In this document: positions 1 through 12,298 of the stretch, piece by piece
Layout: every line of letters begins with the position of its first letter
Position numbering within the stretch: the first letter of the stretch is position 1
NCBI RefSeq assembly: GCF_008831285.2
Contig: NC_045147.1
Span: 13,866,854-13,930,853 of the forward strand
Length of the DNA stretch: 64,000 nucleotides
Reading direction: 5' to 3'
DNA from: Nymphaea colorata
Taxonomy: Eukaryota; Streptophyta; Magnoliopsida; Nymphaeales; Nymphaeaceae
Notes under the pieces: generated by a model
What the model was told of the DNA's origin: nothing
Seen by the model: only the letters and a program-made list of their open reading frames with translations
Database searches by the model: none
Translations under genes and position numbers: made by a program

Positions 1-2098
1 AAACATCTCCCTTGGTTCAAATGGGGATGCATCATATTCTTTGTGTGTACATTTCTTATAAAACCATTGTCACAAATGTCACATCTTTTAAAAAAAAAAA
101 TCCAATATTTACATTAAAGATGATTGAAATGAATAAAACTGGAAAAGAAGCATTTTTTTAAAAACACCAAAATGAGTTTAATGCATTCTTTTCATGTTTT
201 TCTCATGTTTTTTCACGTTATTTTTTGTTTTAAAGTTTTAAAGTTGAGTTAAATTATTTATCTTTGTTTCATTCACTAGTAAATGTAAAACAACATTTTT
301 ATCATTTATGTGGTTATTTATTTACATTTTCTTATTAGTTTCTCATCTATTTCATCTTTACCTAATTTTTATATATATTTTTTAAAATTACGAACACTTC
401 CCCAAGATTTAACTGAGAAAACCAACTTTGCCTAAAAATACCCAAGAAAAACCTTGCTGTTTAAAACATGAGAATGATATTTGTACAATGATAAAAAAGA
501 TTCAAAACTATCAAAACAGTGAGGTACTATGCCATATCCTAGACTTATTTGTATATGGATGCATGAATACTGCTGGACTGCAGCATCTGGCCCACTAGGG
601 CCAACTTTCCAACATGTGTACAATATTACATCGCATGTTTAAAAGCTGACAAGTGAACAAGGAATAGGAAGCAAAAGGTATGTGCTTGTCCAGAACAAGG
701 GTTTCGGCTAACATCCCTTTTCATATTTTCTAGATAGTGGCATGTGTGTATCTAGAAGTCATCTATAATCTGGACATAAAACCCAGTTGTAGTTTCCGTG
801 AGCTGTTTCTGGATCATCTCCTCTAAGTGGTGGAGTTAGATGGTAAGATGTGGGGTCCCCATGAAAGCTCCTTGCCACAACAAATTCTAATTTTCTTAAT
901 TCAAATATATGTAGGCTAATATATGCTATAAGTCCTTTTAGTTTTCTGAGATAACAAGATTTTGGCTAATTCCTGATTGAAAGGTTATAAGATATTGGTT
1001 TTAAAAGAGGGAATATATAGATGTTAGATTTGCACCTGATGGTCGGCTCTGTTATAACAACGTAAGTTCTTGTTACTACGTTAGGTCCAGTTGGCAGTTA
1101 AAGAAAAAATGCAGATTGATGTCATGGGCAAAGCATGGTTTGATAAATCGTTGTTTAATATATGCTTAAAAGCATTTGTAACAATTCCAAATGACATCTA
1201 AAATTAATCTTAGGTATCGCTAGTTACTTGTATAAGGTGTTTATTTTGCTCGAGCAGGTAAGAATAAGTTAACTGTTTTGACCACACTGGCCACCTAAGA
1301 AATAGTTCTGGGATTGGCACTTTTTGGAAGAATATCACTGGTGTTCTCCAAGTTTTAGACTTCTTACTCTGTCAGAGAAATCTTGGTAGGTTGAAGCTTT
1401 ATGATGTTAGTCTATGTTCCTCCTTCAGAACATTTTTCTGATTGTATGTGAATGATTATCTGAACATCTGAAATTTTCAATTACTATGTTTTATTTGATC
1501 AGCTAGTCATATAATGCTTGCCTTTATTCAATGTGTGTTATCTATTGCTTGATGAGACAATTTTGTTAGAATTATAGTAGTTTGATGTACGATTTGTATT
1601 ATAAATATATGTATGTATGCAAAGGTCTTTATGTATTTATTTTCTTTTTATTTTTCTTGTATTTTCTGTATATCTTTTAATATTTTTTTTTTGATTAAGG
1701 GAACTAGCTGTTGGCTGCTCCCAACGGCTGGAAATCTAGCCATTGGAGCTGCCCAACACCTAGCTTCTCTTCTCCTTCTTTCTCACTTTCTTTTATGACT
1801 TGGGTCCCTTGCTTTGTAAAAGCTTTAAGGCCTGGTTTTGTACCTTATTTGAGATTAGTTAGAAGTGTTACACATCTAGTTTGAGGTTTCTCCCTTGTGC
1901 GATTTCTTGGACTGGCTGGTATGTTCAAGAGTGTGACTCTTGAAGTGTTTCTATTCTCAAGTTGCGGCCTAGTTTACATATTTGAGATTCTTTGTTCATA
2001 ATGTATTGAAGATATTCTGATGTTGGACAACTGGATGATCACATTGATGCACCATTTTTCCAAGCCTTATTCACGCTTCTATGCTAAAATGTTCTTAG
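1..2098 (+). other. AT-rich non-coding sequence, probable upstream MutS2 intron
   Basis: I see no exon, RNA gene or transposon that I can support here. The first recognisable MutS2 exon begins at 2099 and the protein it encodes needs a long N-terminal part, so this stretch is most likely intron of the same gene, with the earlier exons outside the window. Short ORFs such as the one at 1613-1798 are low-complexity hydrophobic translations of T-rich DNA. Confidence 0.6.
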
Positions 2099-3809
2099 GA
2101 AGCTAGGAGGAGGAGACTTCAAGGGGGAAGTTCTGTAACTAAAGGGAATTCTAATGGAGTTGTGAAGTCATTAGAAGTTCAGGTAACTCTTGAAAGTAAA
2201 TTCAAAATATTCATAATTTTGTAGCCAAGTATGAGAAACATGAGCTGCATTTGCGGCATATTAACTGAAGCAGCTTACAGAGTTGATTATGTCTTTTGTG
2301 ATTTTCAGCTTGCAGATTTGGAGGATGCTCATCCTGCCCCCATTGATTTTCTTGTCTCTAGCAACATCAAAGCTGTTGTCATTACAGGCCCCAATACAGG
2401 AGGAAAAACCATTAGTTTGAAAACAGTAGGCCTAGCTGCATTAATGGGAAAGCTGGGTTAGTCTAACAATCCTTGTTAGTTTCACTATCTATTGTTTTTG
2501 CCAAATTGAAAGCATTCTAAAATTGTACAATGAAGCATCCCCTGACCACTGAACTGTTGGTTATGACAATAGGATTTGAAATTGACCATTAAATCACTTT
2601 CTTCGTTTAGAAAATTTACTGTTTATACACACTTTTTTCTGTTTTATCTTTTTATTGTCTGGTCACCAGTAACCTATGTCACACGGGTACAGGTACGATA
2701 AGGGTACGTGGACACGGCAATTTTCAAAATTTTAGGATACGCGGACACGACAAATTTTATATTCTAAAAAATAAAAAAGGATAATAAAATAAAAAAAACA
2801 TTAAATTAATAATTCACTCTTATAATCTCATAAGTCATAAGAAAGAAAGTCTCAGATTCTCAAACAAAACATTGTTCATCACCAATCTCATAACCCATAA
2901 GAAAGAAAGTCTCAAACAAAACAAAGAATGTCGGGTTGGTAAAGTGGTTCGGATCGGGTCTGACCCAAACTCGATCCAAAACGTACCTTGCCGTGTCCAA
3001 GTGTCGGTATCCAGGTGTCAGAGTGTCGACACCGGTACGTGGCCCGTTTTGCCGTGTCTGTGTGACATAGCCAGTAACATTTATTTTTCCTGCTTAAAAC
3101 ACAAAACCAGATGATCAATTTTGCATGTTTTTTCACTTAAAATATTCAATTTTTTGTCCTCTGAATCTCATCTAAGTTTTGGTAGTAAGATTTGTTGAGA
3201 AAACGTGCTGCTTTTGATATTTAAAGTGTTATGTGTTTTGGTATTTAGTATTAGGTAGCTTTCTGAATTTTTAATATTTTGGTGGACTCTTTATGTAAAG
3301 GGTTAATCTTAACCCTAATCCTATTTAGTCTAATGAAAAGAGGAGCAGCCAACGACTTTTCTGGACTGCTACCTTTCTCTCCTCCTTCCTCTCGTTCTTC
3401 TTCTCTACCTCACAACGTAACATGGTATCAGAGCCTCGGACCTAGGACTGTGACGTCTAGGGTTTCACGCAGCTTTTCTTTCTCTCCTTTTCATTCACGA
3501 TAAAGTTGGGCGTCTAAGGTTGCTGCTGTCGGTGGGACTGCTTGATAAAGAAAAAAGGGCAGATCACGTTCTTCATGTAGAGACGTGATCTATACCCTAT
3601 GTTGCTGCTGAAGAAGATGTGTTGCTATTGACGTTCAGATCTGAAGGTCGAAGTCCCTCATGTTGCTGAAAAAGACGTGTTGCTGTTGACGTTCAGATCT
3701 GATGTTCAGATCTGAATGCAGAAGCGTATTAAATCTAACCTTGATGGTTGATGGTGCCGTTGCAAATTGTTGGTGTTGATCAGATCTGATTCAGTGGATG
3801 TTATTACAA

Positions 3810-3854
<45 letters not shown>

Positions 3855-3906
3855 CAGATCAGACGTTGATTTTCTGTCGCAGGTTTGATTTTCAGACGTT
3901 GATTAT

Positions 3907-3956
<50 letters not shown>

Positions 3957-6900
3957 CGTCTGATCTGCCTTGCGTGTGGTGCAGAGTTTCTTTTTCAATC
4001 GCAGAATTGTTTTTTCAGTCGCAGGTTGATTTTCAGTCTATCGTGGGCCTGGTTTCGTGGTTTTATCATGGCTGCAAACAGATCTATACAATTTGATAGA
4101 ACATAGAGGCAAGTGTTGAATACAAAGCTTTCTCAAATCCTTTTTCGTTTGGATCTACTATCAAACTTGATGGAGCCAACTATGATGTATGGTCTAGAAC
4201 CTTCATATTGTCGGTCGTTGGACATGGGAAGAAATATATATTAGAAGAAGATGAACCAGTTGAAAAAATTGGTAAATACGCACGGTGAGAGGAAGAAAAC
4301 AACATTATTAGTGCTTGGCTTATGAATAGCACTCAGCCCCACATTGCAGCAGGACTTTGTTATTTTAATACAGCCAAAGATATGTGGAATTCTCTTCGGC
4401 AGATGTATTCTCAAGATAAAAATATCAGCAAAATTTTACAGGTTCAACAAGAATTGTTACAAATGCAGCAAGGTGACATGGATTTGACAGAATATTTTAC
4501 AAAGTTGAAGTTTATTTATGAAAAGATGAATTCCTTAAAACCGCCCTGTAAGCATTGTCTCAAATCTCACATGGAGCAAATGATTGTGGTTAAATTTCTT
4601 GCTGGACTATCTTCTGATTATTCTGCATCCAACGCTCAAATGCTTACAAGCTCTGATTTTCCTGATCTTGATGAGGCCTTCAATAGACTAAACAGATTGG
4701 CTGTTACTCTTCCTCCATCTTCGAACAACTCGCAGCCATATGCCCTTGCCTCATTTGGAGGAGGAAGAGGTGGTCTGTACTCTTCCCGTGGTAGAGGAAG
4801 AGGCCGAGGCCCTGGAGGACGTGGAAGACTTCAGTGCACATATTGTGGTCGTCTTGGTCACCTAGAGGATAGGTGCTGGAATAAAGTGGGCAAACCTAAC
4901 TCATCCACTTCTTCGTCTGTGACATCTTCATCCAGCTCTACTCCAAACACACATCCTATCAGTATGGCTCCTAAGGCGAATCTCACTGCTGCTTCAGTAG
5001 ATACTACATCTCTTAATTTAAGTCCAGCTGAAATTGATTTAATTATGGAACATAGATCTAATGCTACTCCTTCTACCTCATCGACATCTACAGTTGTCAC
5101 TAGTTCAGCGTACTCTGCAGGTAACACTACTTCTAAAGGTTGTTGGATAATTGATTCTGGAGCATCTAAACACTTTTGTGGAGACGCTAGTATTTCAAAC
5201 CTGCAGAAATTTGATTCTCCTCAACATGTTCGTTTGGCGGATGGAAGACTATCGCCAGTGGATGGACGTGGAGATGTTTATCTTTCTCCTTCTTTGCATG
5301 TTCATGATGTGTTATATGCTCCTGAATTCCCGAAGAATTTATTATCTGTAAACAAACTAACTAAAGAGATGAATTGCAAAGTTATTTTTGACTCGGGTAC
5401 TTGTGTATTTCAGGATCTATCGACTGGGAGGAAGATTGGTGGAGGCCATGAGATAGATGAAATATACATCTTGGATACATCCCCTAAGGAGGCGTCATGC
5501 CATGTTGATTCTACTTCAAGTGCCTTCTAGTGGCATCTCAGATTGGGTCATCCTTCATTCCCTAAACTTCGGCTGCTGTGTCCTCAAATTTCTTCCACAA
5601 CGTCTATCGAGTGTGAGGCTTGTCAACTGGGCAAGCATAGTCGTACTTCCTTTCTATCGAGTCAAAGTCAGTCTAGTCAATGTCTATTTGATTTAGTTCA
5701 TGTTGATGTTTGGGGGCCTAGTTGGGTTCCAAGTCGGTTGTCGTCTCGTTATTATCTTTCCATTGTTGATGATTTCTCTCGTGTCACTTGGGTGTTTTTG
5801 ATGAAAGACAAAACTGAAGCTCCTTGTATCTTGAAATCTTTCATATTGGAAATAAAAACTCAATTTAATTCTTGTGTCAAGGTTGTTCGCACTGACAATG
5901 CTCTCGAGTTCAAATCCTCTCATTTACTTGAATTCTATAAATCCCTTGGTATTGTGCCACATTTTACATGCCCTCACACATCTCAACAAAATGGTGTAGT
6001 TGAAAGAAAACATCGCCATTTGTTGGACGTAGCTCGCACCATCATGATTCATTCTCATATTCCTTCTAAATTTTGGGGAGATGCAATTTTGACTGCATGT
6101 TATCTAATAAATAGAATGCCATCATCTTCCATAGACAACAAAATTCCAATAAAAAATCTATACCCAAATAGAGCTTTATTTTCGTTACCCCCACGTATAT
6201 TTGGGTGCACATGCTTTGTCCATAAACTTGGTCCCAATCGAGATAAACTGGCTGCACAAGCAAGTAAATGTGTGTTTGTGGAATACTCTAAAAATCAAAA
6301 GGGGTATCGATGCCTTAATCCTATATCTAATCGAGAGTTTGTCAGTGCCGATGTAACCTTTCTCGAGTCATCTCCATTCTTTCTTGCAAGTCCTTCGAAT
6401 CCAAAGTCTGAGATGCCATTTTCTGTTCCTCTTCCAATTCCTCCAATTCCTCCTCCAATTCCTCTTGAGTCCCTTCCTTGTTCATCATCACCCTCCATCC
6501 CACGGTTTAGAGATCCTCCTCTTACATATTCAAGAAAAAATCCATCATCTAATGACCCAACACCATCTTGCTCTCAGGAGGTAAGTAGTTTTGAATTACA
6601 TAACATGCCTGAGTGTTCCCTTAATGCTCCTGTTCCTGATGAATTACCTATTGCTCTGCGTAAATGGATTAGACAATGTACAATTCATCCTCTTTCTAAG
6701 TTTGTTAGTACAGCTCATGTGGAAAATCATATGTGCAAATTCATTGATGCCTTGTCAGCTACATCCATTCCTATTTCACATGAACAAGCTATGTTGGACT
6801 CTAAGTGGTACCAAGCTATGAAGGAGGAGATGAATTCTCTAATATCTCGTCACACTTGGGATCTCGTTGAACCTCCTTATGGGACAGATATTGTTGGCTC

Positions 6901-9900
6901 GAAATGAGTTTTCACTATCAAGTACAACTCAGATGGTACAGTTGAGCGCTACAAGGCACGTTTGGTAGCAAAAGGGTACACACAGACATATGGTGTTGAC
7001 TTCTTTGAAACCTTCTCTCCTGTGGCACGTTTGGGCACTATATGACTCATTATATCTGTTGCAGTTCATTATGGTTGGAACATGTACCAACTCGATGTTA
7101 AAAATGCCTTTCTTTATGGGGATTTAACTGAAGTAGTCTATATGCAGCAACCACCCGGCTTTGAGAAACAGGGAGAGTGTACCAAGGTATGTCTGTTAAA
7201 GAAAGCTATATATGGTTTGAAACAGAGTCCTAGGACATGGTTTCAGAAGTTGTCTGACGTTGTGTCTAAGTTTGAGTTTTAGAGATCGCCTCTAGACCAT
7301 TCATTGTTCATAAAAAGGACTTCCAGAGGTATAGTTGTTATGGTGGTATATGTGGATGATATTATTTTAACTGGTGACAATGAACAAGAAATATATGACA
7401 CAAAGGAGTATTTGCAACAACATTTTGTCACTAAAGACCTTGGCTCTCTACGTTACTTCTTGGGGATAGAAGTGGCAAGGAGCAAAGAAGGTCTCGTTCT
7501 TTCTCAAAGAAAATATGTTCTTGATTTGCTTCACGAAACATGTATGACTGGAACTAAACCAGCTTCTATACCCATGAATTCTCGCACTCATTTATATGAT
7601 GACAAATCTGAGCCTGTTGATAGCAAATCATATCGGTTTCTCATTGGAAAGCTACTATATGTAACAATTACTAGACCTAATATATCCTTTGCTGTGGGAA
7701 AACTAAGCCAATTTATGGACAAGCCGAGGAAAGCCCATTGGGATGCAACTCTGTTATTATTGAAATTTCTAAAAGGCTCCCCTGAAAAGGGACTATTATT
7801 TAGAAGAAGCACTTCACTTCAGATAGAAGCTTACTCTGATGCAGATTATGCAGGCTCAGTTGATGATAGAAAGTCCACTACGAGATTCTGTATCTTTGTT
7901 GGTGGCAACTTAGTCTCTTGGAGAAGTAAAAAATAAGCTATTGTTGCTCGATCAAGTGCAGAGTCAGAACATCGAGCCATGGCCCAAACAGCCACTGAGA
8001 TAGCATGGGTGAAAGGCATGCTAGAAGGTCTTGGAATTCAGGTTGAGCTACCTATAAAAATGCAATGTGATAATAAAGCGGCTACTTACATAGCAAATAA
8101 TCCGGTCTTCCACGAACGGACCAAACATATTGAAGTTGATTGTCATTACATTAGAGACTTAGTCCAATCCGGGATTATCTCTATTGAGTATGTTGCTTCC
8201 GAAGACCAACCTGCAGACATATTTACCAAAGCTCTTCCAATATCCAATTTCATGAAGTGTTGTAGCAAGCTGAGCATGATAGACATCTATGCTCCAGCTT
8301 GAGGGGGAGTGTTGAGAAAACGTGCTGCTTTTGATATTTAAAGTGTTATGTGTTTTGGTATTTAGTATTAGGTAGCTTTCTGAATTTTTAATATTTTGGT
8401 GGACTCATTATGTAAAGGGTTAATCTTAACCCTAATCCTATTAGTCTAATGAAAAGAGGAGCAGCCAACGACTTTTCTGGACTGCTACCTTTCTCTCCTC
8501 CTTCCTCTCGTTCTTTTTCTCTACCTCACAACGTAACAAGATTTATAGTTCACTTTAGGCAGAGAGCTTCCTTCTATTAAGTTGAAGTCATTGATATTGT
8601 ATGATTAAGCAAAAAGGAAATGTGAAGCAGACATTTGTTAATTAACTAAGGTACATGAGTAAGCATGTGGAGACGATACTAGGACGCTATTACTTCTAAG
8701 GAGTTTGGTTCTTATTAATATACAACTTGCAAGAGGATCTAATGCAACAGGAGATGTGGCAGGTCACAGTGAAACAAGTGTTGAATCAACTAGCTTTTGG
8801 AGTCTTTCTTATTGAAACACTAGCCTTTGATGGAAAGAGTTTGTATAAAAAACGAAGCATTTTTAAGTTAAAAACTTGGAGATCACTCAGCACTTCTGGT
8901 CCTAGTGCAGTTTGTATTAAGAGCTACTCCCTTTGTGTCAACTTGACCAAAGACTGAACATCAACCTATATGATTTTTCTACTCAGTGTCATGTTTCAGA
9001 CACTTATGGGCCTTATGGTGACTTTTGGGCTTCTGCATTTCTTTAATATGCTTCTCTAGTGACCTTAACATTTTATAACATGTTCTTGTGTGAATGACTG
9101 CCATTCAGATAAGTTTCTCCACTGATACAAATGGACATATGTTTAAGTCAAGGACCACCATGCATATTTGCATTTACATGTTTGGGCATATTAATGGTCT
9201 TTAATGAAGGAAACAAGAGGCTAAAAACCATACATGCTTTCTGTTCTGGGTGAGGCAGTAAAAATAATTTTTATTGATATGAGAAACTTGATGACAATAA
9301 ATGCAAAAGATTCACACATAATCCGTGACAAACCAAATAACCTCTATGGTAGTCTACTAGTCTTGTATTATGTACACATATAGGTTCAATTTTAAACAAA
9401 AGAAGCAGAGAAATTGCAATACAACGATTATGCATGATGGGAAGGCCAAGTGTGTGCAATGCCAAAAGTACCCTTGAATAACGTCATGTGTGTCTCATAC
9501 TTGCTGGCATATTCAGGCATATGTAATTGATCGTCCTGTGTTTGCTGTATATATGACATATTGATGTAGTAAATATTCAAATTAATGACATGCTACAATT
9601 CAAAAATGTATTTCATGTATGAGTATTGTGAACTCTATGAAATTGACACCTATGTTTACTTTCTTAATCCAACCTGTTCAGGCCTCTATGTTTTGGCATC
9701 AGAACCTGCAGTACTTCCTTGGTTTGGTTCAATATTTGCTGATATTGGGGATGGCCAGTCCTTGGTCCAGTCACTGTCCACTTTCTCTGGTCATTTGAAG
9801 CAGATTAACGTAAGGTTCCTTTTATTTATTTATTTATTTATTTTTTGAAGTTCCAATTGACCTAGTGCAACTGGCTTCTATATCTTATGCTTGGGTGCTC

Positions 9901-12245
9901 TTTATTTGCTATGCACGATGTTTACTTAATCCATACTTTTTGAGGAAGATACTAAATTTATTGGTATTGTTTGGCAATGTTGGATGTTCCTTCCAGAGTT
10001 GGTCATAATCGTTGCTTTTATTCACTTGCTTTGACATTTCTTCCCTTTTTTCCTGGCAATGTCTTTCAATTATTGATGTTAAACTGATGGCAGTAAATGG
10101 ACACGAGATAGTAATTGCTGAGAATTGTTTACATGATTCATAATGGAACTGCTAGTTGTAAAGTCTTTGTGAACTAGTTTTTGTATCTGGAAGTATGGCA
10201 TAAAATTGGGAATTAATCGTTATAAGAGGTAAAAAGGTGATACTGTTTTCATGTTTTAGTATTTCAGGGAATTTAGCAGGAGCGAAGAATGGAAGCATGC
10301 ATCAAGATGCTATGGTGTTAACATTGTCAAGATAATTGTGATTATATTGGTTTGACCAATCCTGCCAATGGCCATAATGGTGGTTACGGAACTAGGAGAG
10401 AACCCTAGCTGTTAAATCTTTCTGGATAATACCTGAGGAGCACTTCTCTTTTTCTTTTGGTGGTTTTCCTTCTTTTCGTTTTTTGGTGGGGTTGGGGTTG
10501 AAGAGGGAGTAGGAAGTGGAAGTCGTGGAACTTCACTGTATTATTGCATGGGAGAGTGCTAGTGATAAGGGTAAGATTAATGAGAAACTTGTTTGGTTCA
10601 TTCCTCACCTTTCCTTGTGGAGCATGCTACGTGGAGTATGGTCTTCCTTAGATTTAACAAGAGAATTGAGGAGAAAAAGGCATTTGCTACCTTATGGTTA
10701 TGTGGTTGAAATTGTTGGGACTTGAACATCATCAGTGGGTCAAAATATGGTTTTGCAAAATTTGGTTTACTTATATCTTTCTCAATCGTTGCTGCTTGTT
10801 TAAAAACACTTTTACAATGAAACTGCTAGTTGGTCTTAAGGCTACAAGTTGCAAGAGTGGCCTTGACCATTTGTTGAATTGTACCTTTTACAACTTTGTT
10901 GACATTGTCTGCTAAGTGCGTTTTTGTTTTTCAAGTGAGTTGATAAATATACAATGAAAAATACGAACATATATTCTAATTTTGAGATGGATTTTTTAGA
11001 AGGCATCTTATACATTTTTTCGCACTTGCCTACAGTCATAGATTGATAATACTGTTATAGAAAGTTGGGTAGCATATATGTTATGCAAAATCTGGAACCT
11101 TGCCTGTTGTTTTTATAATCACTGTTATGAATGCGATCACCATTGCACAGTTGAAGTTCTTTAGCAAATACTTTTTTCACTGGAAGTAACAAAACCTAAG
11201 CAAGTGCTCTTAGAGCTATATTTCTCCCTTGAGACATGGGAAAAAACTGTAGGATATGGCCTCCATATCACATTGCTGGTGTTAGTAAAACCTTGTCACA
11301 GTAAAGGAGAGGGAATTTCTTAGTCAATTGGATGCAGGAGTATCAACATGAAAATATATAACAGTAGGACTTGATTTATTTAATGGTATATTAATGGTGA
11401 AGACTTGCCTATAGCTGATTTAGGGTCCTGAACTATGCCTCATCTATATCGTGCTATAAGATGCCATCGTTCACGAACAACGTTTTCTCATTTACTGTTT
11501 GATGTTCGTTACAATTTTTGCTGTACATGCTCTTAGTATTCTCCAATCTGGGCTTTCATTGACTAATTTTGTGTACCTTTGCTTTTTTTTTTCATCTTTT
11601 CCCCCTTCCAAGCAAGAAATGTTTTAAAGTTCCATTCTGTTGGTATAGTTGTTCTTTAACCATACTATTATTCATTTTGTGTTTCAGAGTATTTTAGCAC
11701 AATCAACGAAAGATTCATTGGTTCTTCTAGACGAAGTAAGTTCATCGTATATTGCTTACCTTCATAGTTCATACTACTCTTAACCATATGTTATTTTTGG
11801 ATGGTGGGTTGGGAGATGTCGCCGTGCTGGTTTAGCATGCTTACCTACAGGAGCCTCCTCAACAGTCTTGATTGAATAAATGAGACCAATTTGTTCAGGA
11901 GCATAAACACTTGATTAAGTTTGCAATCCTTGCAGAGGCTGTATAATAATGTCTATATATCTGTGATTCTGTATAGCCCGTGTTGGTTCATTTATCAGAA
12001 AATTGAGTTGTGGCATGGGAGGTATATCAGCTGCATTTTATGTTTGATATTGTCGGTCTAAAACCCGGGCAGACACTCTTTCCCAAGTAAAACCTATTTC
12101 TTGCCTCCAACTTGAGCTGGGGGGGATATGTGGCCTTGCTGGTTTAGCATGCTTGCCTACAGTAGCCTCATTTAGAGTCTTGATTGAATAAATGAGCCCA
12201 GTTTGTTCAGGAGTATAAAAACTTGATTAAGTTACCAGTTCTTGC

Positions 12246-12298
<53 letters not shown>

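Larger units (their letters stand above)
3193..8538 (+). mobile_element. Ty1/Copia LTR retrotransposon in MutS2 intron
   Basis: A complete element with LTRs at 3193-3422 and 8310-8538 (230 and 229 bp, both TGTTGAG...AACA). It is flanked by the 5-bp target duplication AGATT at 3188-3192 and 8539-8543. The primer-binding site TGGTATCAGAGC, complementary to initiator-Met tRNA, directly follows the left LTR (3423-3434). A purine tract at 8301-8309 directly precedes the right LTR. The domain order gag, protease, integrase, reverse transcriptase, RNase H is that of Copia. It lies in the sense orientation of MutS2, so its polyadenylation signals could affect host transcripts. The coding region carries six stops (see the gag-pol entry), so this copy cannot move on its own proteins. 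Confidence 0.97.

Noticed and set aside
1020-1065. A segment reading DVRFAPDGRLCYNN flanked by AG and GT, as a possible upstream MutS2 exon
   Set aside because: It does not resemble MutS2 as I know it and the frame and phase could not be tied to the exon at 2099.
3767-4096. 109-codon ORF with YIYIYI runs
   Set aside because: It is translation of the TA microsatellites in the Copia leader.
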